The notes beneath the pieces were generated by a model, which saw only the letters and a list, made by a program, of their open reading frames with translations, did no database searches and was not told the DNA's origin. Positions 40,413 through 47,763 of a stretch of 64,000 bases of DNA are shown here, piece by piece (positions within the stretch are counted from its first letter, which is position 1; every line of letters starts with the position of its first letter). This stretch comes from an uncultured Ruminococcus sp. (GTDB lineage: Bacteria; Bacillota; Clostridia; Oscillospirales; Acutalibacteraceae): positions 1 to 64,000 of the forward strand of contig CADBZY010000006.1 of NCBI GenBank assembly GCA_902799245.1, written 5' to 3'. The position numbers were made by a program, and so were the translations under genes.

Positions 40413-41033
40413 TTATTTGAAGAAAAGCGGGAGATTGCCGAGAACGATAATATCGTCTCTGTCATTGGCGTCGCCTTCGGAAAGCACAGCGCACTTTGCA
40501 ACGACATTGGCCTCTGCCTGTTCCGCCAACGCGACAGCAGCCTGCAGAGAACCGCCGGTGCTGATCACGTCATCCAGCACAACCACTCTCTTGCCCTTCA
40601 TCTCCGCCGCGTCGTCCTCGCCGAGATAGAGCTTCTGCAAGCCATGTGTGGTGATGGACTGATCGTCTACGCTGAGTGCATTGCCCATGTAGACCTTCAG
40701 ACCCTTGCGGGCGACGATGTACTTCTTGCCGCTCTGACGTGACATCTCGTAGGCAAGAGGAATGCTCTTTGCCTCGGGTGTGAGAATAAGGTCAAATTCA
40801 GGGAGCTTTTGAAGAAGCGCCTCGGCGGACTTCTCAGTGACTTCCACGTCGCCGAAGAGAATGAAGGCGGCAATGTCGATCTTGTCGTTTACGGCAAATT
40901 TCTTGAGCCGGCGCTTGCAGCCAGCGATGGTAATCTCATAAGTATCGTTCATTTGTTCCATTTCCTTTTCGGTTGAAGTAGTAGAGGCTGCCTTTTCGTC
41001 AGCCTTTTTGTTATTCTTGAAAAATCCAAACAT
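40413..41033 (-). CDS. Phosphoribosyltransferase family protein, Apt-like
   Basis: A 206-residue protein. After a charged N-terminal extension with Lys/Glu/Ser (about 1-35), the core has the PRPP-binding motif VVVLDDVISTGGSLQ and the segments DLILTPEAKSIPLAYEMS and KKYIVARKGLKVYM, which resemble adenine phosphoribosyltransferase. The substrate cannot be told from sequence. The extension MFGFFKNNKK is unusual. It starts 3 bases after the hinT stop, and comEC follows 37 bases later, so all three share a transcript. Confidence 0.88.
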   Translation of the reverse strand: MFGFFKNNKKADEKAASTTSTEKEMEQMNDTYEITIAGCKRRLKKFAVNDKIDIAAFILFGDVEVTEKSAEALLQKLPEFDLILTPEAKSIPLAYEMSRQSGKKYIVARKGLKVYMGNALSVDDQSITTHGLQKLYLGEDDAAEMKGKRVVVLDDVISTGGSLQAAVALAEQAEANVVAKCAVLSEGDANDRDDIIVLGNLPLFFK

Positions 41034-41036
41034 AAT

Positions 41037-41378
41037 TTACGCCATCTTTTCCGGCAGCTTCTTGCCGCCTAAAATATGAAAATGTATGTGCTGAATGGTC
41101 TGCGCGCCGTCCTCGCCGCTGTTGGCGATGACACGGAAACCGTTGTCAAGTCCCTGCTCCTTGGCGATCTTGGCGATGATCTCGAAGATATGGGCGATAG
41201 CCGCGCTGTTTTCGGGTGTGATGTCAGCGGCGGAATCGGCGATGTGCTCCTTCGGAATCACCAGAATATGCACGGGAGCCATGGGGTTGATGTCCTTGAA
41301 CGCGAGAACAGTCTCGTCTTCATACACCTTTGTCGAGGGGATATTGCCCTTTACAATTTCACAGAATAAGCATTCCAT
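41037..41378 (-). CDS. hinT: HIT family nucleotide hydrolase, HinT-like
   Basis: A 113-residue protein with the N-terminal CLFCEIVKGNIPSTKVYEDE and the catalytic histidine triad IQHIHFHILGGKKLP. The zinc-binding Cys pair of the HinT subgroup is present (CLFC). HinT hydrolyses adenosine phosphoramidates. First gene of the hinT-phosphoribosyltransferase-comEC operon. Spacing upstream leaves room for a promoter at about 41390-41450, though none was clearly seen. Confidence 0.95.
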   Translation of the reverse strand: MECLFCEIVKGNIPSTKVYEDETVLAFKDINPMAPVHILVIPKEHIADSAADITPENSAAIAHIFEIIAKIAKEQGLDNGFRVIANSGEDGAQTIQHIHFHILGGKKLPEKMA

Positions 41379-41573
41379 ATTGTTTTAGTTCATCCTTTCA
41401 AAATCAGATATTTGAAATTTTATTCTCAATTCTTCATCAATATTATAAAAACCCTTTCCATCGGGCATCCGTGACCGATGGAATTCACAAGACAATTTTA
41501 GCATTTTCATGCGGCAATGTCAATCAATTTTTTTTATTAATGCCCCCGAAATCTGATTTTTTGCATAAAGCAC

Positions 41574-41602
41574 TTGACAAAACCCACCGATTGCGATACA
41601 CT
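41574..41602 (+). promoter_or_regulatory. Sigma-A promoter of the rsgA leader
   Basis: TTGACA (41574-41579), 17 bases, TACACT (41597-41602). It gives a leader of about 310 bases before rsgA, holding a 9-codon reading frame and two terminator-like hairpins. The gap 41379-41573 upstream shows nothing else. Confidence 0.85.
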
Positions 41603-41659
41603 GAACCCTGTAAGTTTGCTTTTTACAAAAAATCCGGCAAACAGGAAAGGAGAATTTTG

Positions 41660-41689
41660 ATGATTGTGAGCGAGGTAATGATCAGCTGA
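41660..41689 (+). CDS. Nine-residue leader peptide candidate upstream of rsgA
   Basis: ATG followed by IVSEVMIS and a TGA, with a strong AAAGGAG site 6 bases upstream and a sigma-A promoter 58 bases upstream. Terminator-like hairpins follow at 41731 and 41792. This arrangement is that of a translated leader that controls attenuation, but pairing alternatives were not worked out. It could also be incidental. Confidence 0.45.
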   Translation: MIVSEVMIS

Positions 41690-41730
41690 CTGAAAATTTT
41701 ATAACAGGCACGTTATCATGAAATAACCGG

Positions 41731-41748
41731 GACAGGATGTCCTTTTTT
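41731..41748 (+). terminator. Short hairpin with T run in the rsgA leader
   Basis: GGACA-GGA-TGTCC at 41731-41743 is followed by TTTTTT. The stem is only 5-6 bp, so it may be weak or conditional. Confidence 0.55.
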
Positions 41749-41789
41749 CGTGGTGCCGTTTTACAATTCCTTTCTTGATTCATGCATTT

Positions 41790-41836
41790 TTCAGCCGCAG
41801 AAATCCTTAAAGGGTTGTTTTCTGCGGCTTTTTTGC
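41790..41836 (+). terminator. Strong terminator in the rsgA leader
   Basis: AGCCGCAGAAA (41791-41801) pairs with TTTTCTGCGGCT (about 41818-41829), followed by TTTTTT. It lies after the leader promoter and before rsgA, so it would stop most transcripts unless relieved. Confidence 0.8.
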
Positions 41837-41916
41837 GCCCATTTTCAGTTTTTTCAGTTAGCTGTTTCATCATTCAAATGAATCTTTACACAAAACTGAT
41901 GATGGAGGATACCACA

Positions 41917-42963
41917 TTGAATTTAATTAATTACGGATTTACAGACGAAAGAATGAAAGAATGCAAGGGCGGTACGCCAGCGCGTATTATCTCCGTTCAG
42001 AAGGGACGCTTCGGAATAGTATCGGAATACGGCGAGGGCTTTGCCCAGCTCAAATCAAAAGAATATTACTACGAAGGAGAGGATTTTCCCACCGTCGGCG
42101 ACTTTGTGCTGATCGACTATATCGACAGCGGCGACAGCCGCATTACCGCCACACTGCCGCGCAGGACGTTCTTTTCCCGCCGTGATCCCGACGTTGGAAG
42201 GGGCGAACAGGTCATCGCGGCGAACTTCGACACGGTGTTCATCATGCAGTCCCTGAACGACAATTTCAATCCCGCGCGGCTTGAACGCTACCTCACCGCC
42301 GTCCGCCAGTCGGGAGCCGAGCCTGTGATTATTCTGACAAAGGCAGACCTCACCGACGACTACCTTCCCTATATTCTCGAAACAAGCCGCGTCGCGGAAT
42401 GCGTGGAAACACATATTGTCAGTTCCAGAACAGGCTACGGCATGGAATATCTCACCAAATACCTGCAGCCGGGCAGGACGCTGGTATTCCTCGGCTCGTC
42501 CGGCGTCGGCAAGTCCAGCCTTGTCAACGCGCTTGCCGGTGAAGAAATCATGAACACAAGCGGCATCAGGGAATCCGACAGCAGGGGCAGGCACACCACC
42601 ACCCACAGGGAACTTGTTATGCTTTCCTGCGGCGCGATGGTGATCGACACGCCCGGTATGCGCGAGCTTGGTATGTGGGACGTGACAGAAGGTCTGGGAG
42701 AAGCGTTTGCCGACGTTGAAAAATACGCCGCTATGTGCAAATTCAGCGATTGCAGGCACGAAAACGAACCCGGCTGCGCCGTGCGCGCTGCCATTGAAAG
42801 AGGCGAACTGGACGAGAGCCGTCTGGAAAGCTATGTAAAATTAAAGACCGAAGCCAAATACAGCGACGACAAAGCCGCCTACCGCAGGCAGAAGGAGCAG
42901 TGGGCAAAGTCGATCAGCGTTTACAGCAGGAAAATGAAGAAAGAAGGAAAGATGAAGAAATGA
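41917..42963 (+). CDS. rsgA: RsgA, ribosome small-subunit-dependent GTPase A
   Basis: A 348-residue circularly permuted GTPase that acts in 30S maturation. An N-terminal OB fold (PARIISVQKGRFGIVSEYGE) comes first. The G domain follows in permuted order (IILTKADL, then FLGSSGVGKSSLVNAL and VIDTPGMRE), and then the zinc-binding C-terminus (MCKFSDCRHENEPGC). The start is a TTG at 41917, chosen because GGAGG lies 8 bases upstream; in-frame ATGs at 41899 and 41902 lie on the ribosome site itself. The GNAT gene overlaps the stop by 4 bases (ATGA). A leader with its own promoter and hairpins lies upstream. Confidence 0.94.
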   Translation: MNLINYGFTDERMKECKGGTPARIISVQKGRFGIVSEYGEGFAQLKSKEYYYEGEDFPTVGDFVLIDYIDSGDSRITATLPRRTFFSRRDPDVGRGEQVIAANFDTVFIMQSLNDNFNPARLERYLTAVRQSGAEPVIILTKADLTDDYLPYILETSRVAECVETHIVSSRTGYGMEYLTKYLQPGRTLVFLGSSGVGKSSLVNALAGEEIMNTSGIRESDSRGRHTTTHRELVMLSCGAMVIDTPGMRELGMWDVTEGLGEAFADVEKYAAMCKFSDCRHENEPGCAVRAAIERGELDESRLESYVKLKTEAKYSDDKAAYRRQKEQWAKSISVYSRKMKKEGKMKK

Positions 42964-43508
42964 GCAGAACCATACAATCAATGAAAGAAAAATATTTACA
43001 GCCTTCCCTCGACATGGTGAGAAGGACCTTTACCGACCATGAAAATGCCGAGGAAGCGCAGGTCGTCGTCAATCTCATCGAGGAAATACGCTCCATGAAG
43101 ACCTGTATTCCAGAGCTGGAGCTGATCATGACGGACGAAAACGACGAGGTCATCGGGTACGCCATGTTTTCCCGGTTTCACCTCGGCGGGAAATTCATGG
43201 ACGAACTGCTGCTTCTGAGTCCCGTGGCGGTCAAGGTCGAATGTCAGCGGCAGCACATTTCAAAGGAACTGATTGAATACGGCTTTGAAAAGGCAAAGAA
43301 AATGGGCTTCACGGCGGTGATCGTCGAGGGCAATCCCCAGAATTACAGAAGCAGAGGCTTCAAAACGTCCGCCGATTACGGCATTGTCGCCGCGGAGAGC
43401 GTAGGACTTCCCGCTGTGGAATGCCTGATGGTCAAGGAGCTTTGCGAGCACGCACTCGAACACATCAGCGGCGTTGTGGATTACTCTGACTACAAGTCTT
43501 TGAAATAA
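42960..43508 (+). CDS. GNAT family N-acetyltransferase
   Basis: A 182-residue protein with the GNAT core: ELELIMTDENDEVIGYAMFS, LLSPVAVKVECQRQHISKEL (motif A region), the helix EYGFEKAKKMGFTAVIVEGN and NYRSRGFKTSADYG. The substrate is unknown. It starts with the ATG overlapping the rsgA stop (ATGA), with AAGGAAAG upstream, so translation is coupled to rsgA. A terminator follows at 43541-43612. Confidence 0.88.
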   Translation: MSRTIQSMKEKYLQPSLDMVRRTFTDHENAEEAQVVVNLIEEIRSMKTCIPELELIMTDENDEVIGYAMFSRFHLGGKFMDELLLLSPVAVKVECQRQHISKELIEYGFEKAKKMGFTAVIVEGNPQNYRSRGFKTSADYGIVAAESVGLPAVECLMVKELCEHALEHISGVVDYSDYKSLK

Positions 43509-43540
43509 AGCAATTCCTATTCTTTCATAAGTCTGAAAAT

Positions 43541-43612
43541 AATAACCCCCGCAGGATCCGCCCGAATTGGAAAAATAAAATCATTCAGGACGACCCTGCG
43601 GGGATTATTTTA
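43541..43612. terminator. Bidirectional terminator
   Basis: AATAACCCCCGCAGG (about 43541-43555) pairs with CCTGCGGGGATTATT (about 43594-43608), then TTT. It serves the GNAT gene on the plus strand and the coat gene on the minus strand. Confidence 0.85.
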
Positions 43613-43645
43613 AATTTTCACTGTTTCACACGAATGTGTGTTCCG

Positions 43646-43897
43646 TCACATGGAGCCGCCGGAATACTGCTGTCTGACCGAATCGATCTTGTTCTGCTCC
43701 GCCTGCTGCGGCGCGTACCAGCCCTTTGACTCCATCTTGCCGTAAATGGTGCTTTGCATATTCAGCGAATCGCCCAGCGCCTTGTTGAAGGTGCGGGAAA
43801 CATTCTGATTGGACGACTCTATCGTGCCGTGCAGATAGAGGTCGCAGCTTCCTTTTTCCAGAAGCAGCATATTTTCCATAAGGTCTCTGTCATTCAT
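43646..43897 (-). CDS. Spore coat protein, CotF-like
   Basis: An 83-residue protein: DLMENMLLLEKGSCDLYLHG, then TIESSNQNVSRTFNKALGDS and GWYAPQQAEQNKIDSVRQQY. This is the CotF/coat-protein family with a four-helix ferritin-like pattern, present in most sporulating Clostridia. Role: structural coat component made in the mother cell. It is the second gene of a two-gene unit with the 57-residue gene at 43918-44091. Confidence 0.9.
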   Translation of the reverse strand: MNDRDLMENMLLLEKGSCDLYLHGTIESSNQNVSRTFNKALGDSLNMQSTIYGKMESKGWYAPQQAEQNKIDSVRQQYSGGSM

Positions 43898-43917
43898 ACT
43901 GTAACATCATCCTCCCC

Positions 43918-44091
43918 TCAGAGCAGCCCGTAAAAGCTGTTGAAGATTTCGCGGTGCTTGTTCGACATATCCTCGATACAGTGTTTCAGTTCGGGATCCT
44001 GGATCTTGCTTGAAGTTTCCCTGCACTGGGTCTGAAAATACTGTTCATGGCCCAACGCATCCTGTACATAGAGCAATTCCTTTTCGGTCAT
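43918..44091 (-). CDS. Small coat-associated protein, CotF partner
   Basis: A 57-residue protein starting MTEKELLYVQDALGHEQYF and ending HREIFNSFYGLL, with GGAGG 10 bases before the ATG. The sequence is one helical hairpin half of the CotF-like fold and matches the short coat proteins encoded next to CotF-like genes in Clostridia. The pair probably forms one coat unit from two chains. The gene is short and easily missed. Confidence 0.85.
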   Translation of the reverse strand: MTEKELLYVQDALGHEQYFQTQCRETSSKIQDPELKHCIEDMSNKHREIFNSFYGLL

Positions 44092-44298
44092 TTATATAAC
44101 CACCTCCGTAAATATTCGCTGCCGAGAGTATTTCCGGCCATTGTGTCAACGCTTGAAAAACTCTCTCAGCCGCGTTATTATTATGCCGCATTCTTCCTGC
44201 CGTTATGCAGCAGGGAATAAATAATTTCATGAAATCACGCCGATTCACGCGGAATGACGTGCGAAAAACAAAAAAATCAAAAAATCTGAAAAAAAAAC

Positions 44299-44327
44299 TT
44301 GACAAACCGCTTTTCATGTAGTATAGT
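44299..44327 (+). promoter_or_regulatory. Sigma-A promoter of the tRNA genes
   Basis: TTGACA (44299-44304), 17 bases, TATAGT (44322-44327), 31 bases before the first tRNA. Confidence 0.92.
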
Positions 44328-44357
44328 ATATAAGCACTTGATTTGAAGCGGTCATTC

Positions 44358-44433
44358 GCTGGTGTAGCTCAGTTGGTAGAGCAGCTGATTTGTAATCAGC
44401 AGGTCGGGGGTTCAAGTCCGTCCACCAGCTCCA
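44358..44433 (+). tRNA. tRNA-Thr (anticodon TGT)
   Basis: Acceptor GCTGGTG (44358-44364) pairs with CACCAGC (44423-44429). D arm GCTCAGTTGGTAGAGC, anticodon stem-loop with TTTGTAA in the loop (anticodon TGT), T loop TTCAAGT and encoded CCA at 44431-44433 are present. Confidence 0.96.
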
Positions 44434-44463
44434 CTTTTTCTTCAATTGCAATCAATAATATAT

Positions 44464-44549
44464 GGGAGAGTTCCCGAGTGGCCAAAGGGAACAGACTGTA
44501 AATCTGTCGCGTCTTCGCTTCGGTGGTTCGAATCCACCCTCTCCCACCA
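44464..44549 (+). tRNA. tRNA-Tyr (anticodon GTA)
   Basis: Acceptor GGGAGAG (44464-44470) pairs with CTCTCCC (44539-44545). The anticodon loop CTGTAAA with GTA, a long variable arm (GCGTCTTCGCTTC region), T loop TTCGAAT and encoded CCA at 44547-44549 are present. Confidence 0.96.
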
Positions 44550-44555
44550 ACAGCG

Positions 44556-44690
44556 CGGCTTAAGCCGCTAAGTGAAGAGTGAATGGTGAATAGTGAATAG
44601 AGAATAGTGAAAGGCGATAAACTAACGCCGCGCTGTTGTACTATTCACTATTCACCATTCTTTATTCACTATTCACTTTTTTTGATTAAC
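44556..44690. repeat. Dispersed TGAATAG-type repeat, inverted pair
   Basis: CCGCTAAGTGAAGAGTGAAT-type units (44567-44610) face their inverted version (ATTCACTATTCACCATTC, 44642-44680), giving one long stem after the tRNA-Tyr gene. The 44691-44786 stretch behind it holds nothing recognisable. Confidence 0.85.
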
Positions 44691-44785
44691 GACTGCCTTG
44701 CAATCAAGCGCATCCTGATTGCGACCCTCAACACCGCAAAACAGCAAGCGGAATGAACGCCTTCTTTTCACGCAACCCCACACAA

Positions 44786-44820
44786 AACGCCCCTTTGCGG
44801 CAAAACGCAAAGGGGCGTAA
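44786..44820. terminator. Terminator after the CGCAxxGCC gene
   Basis: ACGCCCCTTTGCG (44788-44800) pairs with CGCAAAGGGGCGT (44806-44818). The stem is perfect and lies right after the stop of the minus-strand gene. Confidence 0.85.
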
Positions 44821-44828
44821 ATTCATCT

Positions 44829-45200
44829 CTACTTGCCTATGAGGTTATCCAGACATTCGGAGGCGTACCTCACGCAGTCGTCGCAGGTGCAGAGCATATG
44901 GCCGGTTTCTATTCCCTTAAGCTCCCGGCAGATGGTCGAGCCGCCCGCACGGGAGCGGAATCCTTCCACCAGCAGTTTGGCCGAACGAATGCTGCCGCCG
45001 GTCATGCCAAGCACCATCTGAGCCGCGCAGAGCGAACCGCAGGTGGACTCAAAGCAGCCCATTCCGGCGCCGAAGGTCGCGCCGAGCCGCTTGATCTGAA
45101 CCTCGGATATATCCATTCTGTCGGCATACGCCATCAGCACCGCCTGACAGCAGTTGTTGCCGTTGTGCTTGAAATTAAGAGCCTTTTCTGCGCGTTCCAT
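44829..45200 (-). CDS. C_GCAxxG_C_C family redox protein
   Basis: A 123-residue protein of the C_GCAxxG_C_C family (NNCCQAVLMAY, GCFESTCGSLCAAQMVLG, then ICRELKGIETGHMLC and CDDCVRYASECL). The many Cys suggest a bound metal or Fe-S centre. These proteins occur in anaerobes and are suspected to take part in electron transfer or selenium/sulfur metabolism; no function is proven. Single gene with its own terminator. Confidence 0.92.
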   Translation of the reverse strand: MERAEKALNFKHNGNNCCQAVLMAYADRMDISEVQIKRLGATFGAGMGCFESTCGSLCAAQMVLGMTGGSIRSAKLLVEGFRSRAGGSTICRELKGIETGHMLCTCDDCVRYASECLDNLIGK

Positions 45201-45338
45201 TGCCTATCACCTCATAATCCCTTTTCCATTACGGATAATTTGCAATCATTATAGCGCATGAATTTTCATTTTGCAAGTGGTTTTTTAATAAATTTTACAT
45301 ATCGTAAAATATTATTTTTACATTTGCGCATGGAACAG

Positions 45339-45367
45339 TTGAAAAGTTCATAGAAAACTGGTAAAAT
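45339..45367 (+). promoter_or_regulatory. Sigma-A promoter upstream of the 45480 gene
   Basis: TTGAAA (45339-45344), 17 bases, TAAAAT (45362-45367). Confidence 0.8.
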
Positions 45368-45383
45368 GAATTTATAAAAGATC

Positions 45384-45443
45384 ATGCTGACATACGATCT
45401 CAGCCGTGAAGAAGCCGAGTGCTATGCCTCCGCCGCTGTCTGA
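45384..45443 (+). pseudogene. Remnant duplicate of the C-terminus of the next gene
   Basis: The 19-codon frame reads MLTYDLSREEAECYASAAV, which resembles LTANYGISREEAESYIRS at the end of the 45480 protein. It appears to be a leftover of a tandem copy whose front part has been lost. It is located between the promoter (45339-45367) and the intact gene, so it is now part of that gene's leader. Confidence 0.6.
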
Positions 45444-45479
45444 TTATTTCATCATGACTAAATTAGGAGGGAATTCATT

Positions 45480-45764
45480 ATGTCAAACGAAAACGAACTG
45501 GAAAACGCAATGACCGAATCAGCGAAAAACGAAACAGAGCATCAGATTCTTACGCCGTACAACGGCAGAGAAACCGTCGACAGAATGATGACCGGAATGA
45601 TGCAGGAAATGCGGCAGGGAGCCGAACGTGCCGGACAGCGGAGAATACAGGGAACAGCTGACGCACTTTGCAATATGGGTTTTGAAGAGGATTATATTAT
45701 AGCCCAGCTCACCGCCAACTATGGAATCAGCCGGGAAGAAGCCGAAAGCTATATCCGGTCATAA
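45480..45764 (+). CDS. Uncharacterised small acidic protein
   Basis: A 94-residue protein. The N-terminal half is acidic and probably disordered (NENELENAMTESAKNETEHQ). The C-terminal third (ALCNMGFEEDYIIAQLTANY, ISREEAESYI) looks like a small three-helix, UBA-like unit. No family recognised. The start is supported by GGAGGG 8 bases upstream and by a sigma-A promoter. A duplicate fragment of its C-terminus lies in the leader. Confidence 0.75.
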   Translation: MSNENELENAMTESAKNETEHQILTPYNGRETVDRMMTGMMQEMRQGAERAGQRRIQGTADALCNMGFEEDYIIAQLTANYGISREEAESYIRS

Positions 45765-45789
45765 TGTAGAAAAACAAGTTGCCTGAAAA

Positions 45790-45835
45790 ACCGCAAGCCA
45801 CGGATGTTTTCCGCATGGCTTGCGGTTTTTTGCTG
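45790..45835 (+). terminator. Terminator after the 45480 gene
   Basis: AAACCGCAAGCCA (about 45790-45802) pairs with TGGCTTGCGGTTT (about 45817-45829), followed by TTTT. Confidence 0.88.
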
Positions 45836-45877
45836 GTTATTTTTCCTTAAAAAAAGATAAAGATTATTTATTGTGAC

Positions 45878-45906
45878 TTGCAATACCACAGTTGAAATGC
45901 TATAGT
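45878..45906 (+). promoter_or_regulatory. Sigma-A promoter of the ABC-2 ATPase gene
   Basis: TTGCAA (45878-45883), 17 bases, TATAGT (45901-45906); leader of about 20 bases before the ATG at 45933. Confidence 0.82.
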
Positions 45907-45932
45907 AGAGATAATAAAGCACATGAAAAGGG

Positions 45933-46979
45933 ATGACAAAAGAATTGATACATGTACAGAACTTCGAAAAATATTTCAAAAAAACGGTCAAGCAGCCGGG
46001 ACTGATGGGAAGCGTGAAGTCGCTTTTTCGTCCCCAGAATGAAATCGTAAAAGCAGTAGACGACATCACCTTCCACGTGGACAAGGGGGAAATACTCGGC
46101 TTCATCGGCCCCAACGGCGCGGGCAAATCCACCGTCATCAAAATGCTCACCGGCATTCTCACGCCCACAGGAGGAAGCTGCATTATCAACGGACAGGATC
46201 CGCGCAAGAACCGCAAGCGCTATGTCAAGGAAATCGGCGTGGTATTCGGACAGAGAACACAGCTCTGGTGGGATCTGCCGCTGGGCGAAACCTACACCGT
46301 GCTGAAAGAAATCTATGAAATAGACGACGCGCGGTACAAAAAGCAGATGGCTTTTCTTGACGATGTGCTGGAGCTTCAATCCTTCATCAAGACGCCTGTG
46401 CGCACGCTTTCTCTCGGTCAGCGCATGAGAGCCGACATTGCCGCTTCGCTCCTTCACAGTCCGAAGGTGCTGTTCCTTGACGAGCCGACAATAGGATTAG
46501 ATGTGGTGGTCAAGGACAACATCCGCAAGGCGGTCACCTACATCAATCAGGAGGAAGGCACCACCGTCATTCTCACGACCCACGACCTCGACGACATTTC
46601 CACGCTCTGCAAGCGGATCGTCATGATCGACCACGGCAAAAAGGTCTACGACGGCAGTCTTTACGACCTGAAACAGAAGTACGGTCAGATGCGCGAGCTG
46701 AATTTTGAAGCGGCTGACACATCCGCACTTGACAGGCTGGATTACACATCCGCCTTCGCGGACAGAGGGCTTGAAGATGGCGATCTCACCGTCAAAACAG
46801 AAGGTGCGATGGTCACGGTTGACTTCAACACCGACAAAATATCCGTTGAGCATATGCTCAATTACACGCTCGGCAAGACGCATGTCAAAGACGTCAACCT
46901 GAAGGACGCTGACATAGAAGAAATCATCCGCAGGCTTTACAAGGGCGAGGTCAAGGAAGAAACAGAAGAAACAGAGTAG
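45933..46979 (+). CDS. ABC-2 type exporter, ATP-binding protein
   Basis: A 348-residue ABC ATPase of the drug/polysaccharide exporter type: Walker A GFIGPNGAGKSTVIKML, Q-loop region GQRTQLWWDLPLGE, signature LSLGQRMRADIAASLL, Walker B VLFLDEPTIGLD and the switch His in TTHDLDD. The C-terminal extension after about 240 binds no known ligand. The matching permeases (PF06182-like) are at 50931 and 51873, about 4 kb downstream, and unusually are not adjacent. No clear ribosome site precedes the ATG. Confidence 0.93.
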   Translation: MTKELIHVQNFEKYFKKTVKQPGLMGSVKSLFRPQNEIVKAVDDITFHVDKGEILGFIGPNGAGKSTVIKMLTGILTPTGGSCIINGQDPRKNRKRYVKEIGVVFGQRTQLWWDLPLGETYTVLKEIYEIDDARYKKQMAFLDDVLELQSFIKTPVRTLSLGQRMRADIAASLLHSPKVLFLDEPTIGLDVVVKDNIRKAVTYINQEEGTTVILTTHDLDDISTLCKRIVMIDHGKKVYDGSLYDLKQKYGQMRELNFEAADTSALDRLDYTSAFADRGLEDGDLTVKTEGAMVTVDFNTDKISVEHMLNYTLGKTHVKDVNLKDADIEEIIRRLYKGEVKEETEETE

Positions 46980-46982
46980 GCA

Positions 46983-47285
46983 ATTGTAAAAGTAAAAAAT
47001 GGAAAGCGCGAAGCGCACTAACTAGCGAGCGAATGCGAGCGTGGGAGTCCAGGGGGAACTAGTTCCTCCTGGCAGGTCAAGGGCAGAGCCCTTGCAGGGT
47101 ACTTTGTCAGCAAAGCTGACAAAGAGGGGCAGCGCCCCTCGCTGCGATTACCTTGGATGAAAAAACACCCCGGGCGCAACCGATAAAGGAAAAAATAAAT
47201 AATCCCTTGCCCAAAATCGGAGAAAAAACCTGCAAATTCCAATGAGCCAATTCCCCGATTGGCGCTATTCTTACACTTTTACAAT
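46983..47285. mobile_element. 303-bp MITE-like element with 11-bp terminal inverted repeats
   Basis: ATTGTAAAAGT at 46983-46993 is repeated inverted as ACTTTTACAAT at 47275-47285. The inside holds several small hairpins (GGGCAGAGCCC, GGGGCAGCGCCCC, TTTGTCAGCAAAGCTGACAAA) and no long gene. A partial copy of its right end lies at 31264-31350. No target duplication could be confirmed. Confidence 0.75.
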
Positions 47286-47316
47286 CTATAAGAAACAGAG
47301 AAGAAGGATAACCCAC

Positions 47317-47757
47317 ATGAATAAAGAAATCCGCATAGAGAACCACCGTTTCACACCGGAAGAATACATCGACTTTTTGAAGCGCACCGATCTCGGTTCA
47401 CAGTACCCGAAGGAACGCTTTGAGGAAAGAATCCCCAAGCTGCTGGTCAACGTTTCCATCAGCCTGGCCGCGTTCGATGAAAACGGCAAGATCGTCGGCG
47501 CGCTGCTGGGTCTTACCGACTTCGCCTACTGGCTGTATGTCACCGATCTCGGCGTTGACCGCGATTATACCCATCAGGGAATCGGCAGGGAGTTAATGAA
47601 AACCGCCCACGAAATCGCAGGCGGTGAAAAGGACATAGCGGTTTATCTGATTGCCAATGAAAATGCCGTTCCGTTTTATCAGAAGTTAGGCATGAAGTTT
47701 TCCGACGACGTGATGCAATACAATCACATCGAATGGATGGAGTTCACGGTGGAATGA
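47317..47757 (+). CDS. GNAT family N-acetyltransferase
   Basis: A 146-residue GNAT enzyme: KIVGALLGLTDFAYWLYVTD, then LGVDRDYTHQGIGRELMKTA (motif A with Q-x-x-G-x-G type acetyl-CoA site) and NENAVPFYQKLGMKFSDDVM. Substrate unknown. The ATG at 47317 is preferred behind AAGAAGG; the frame runs 25 codons upstream into the MITE end. It converges with the SPFH gene, with 6 bases between the stops. Confidence 0.9.
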   Translation: MNKEIRIENHRFTPEEYIDFLKRTDLGSQYPKERFEERIPKLLVNVSISLAAFDENGKIVGALLGLTDFAYWLYVTDLGVDRDYTHQGIGRELMKTAHEIAGGEKDIAVYLIANENAVPFYQKLGMKFSDDVMQYNHIEWMEFTVE

Positions 47758-47763
47758 TTTTGC

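Noticed and set aside
44045-44317. 90-codon minus-strand frame before the tRNA genes
   Set aside because: It overlaps the start of the small coat gene and the tRNA promoter, and its sequence is unlike any protein family.
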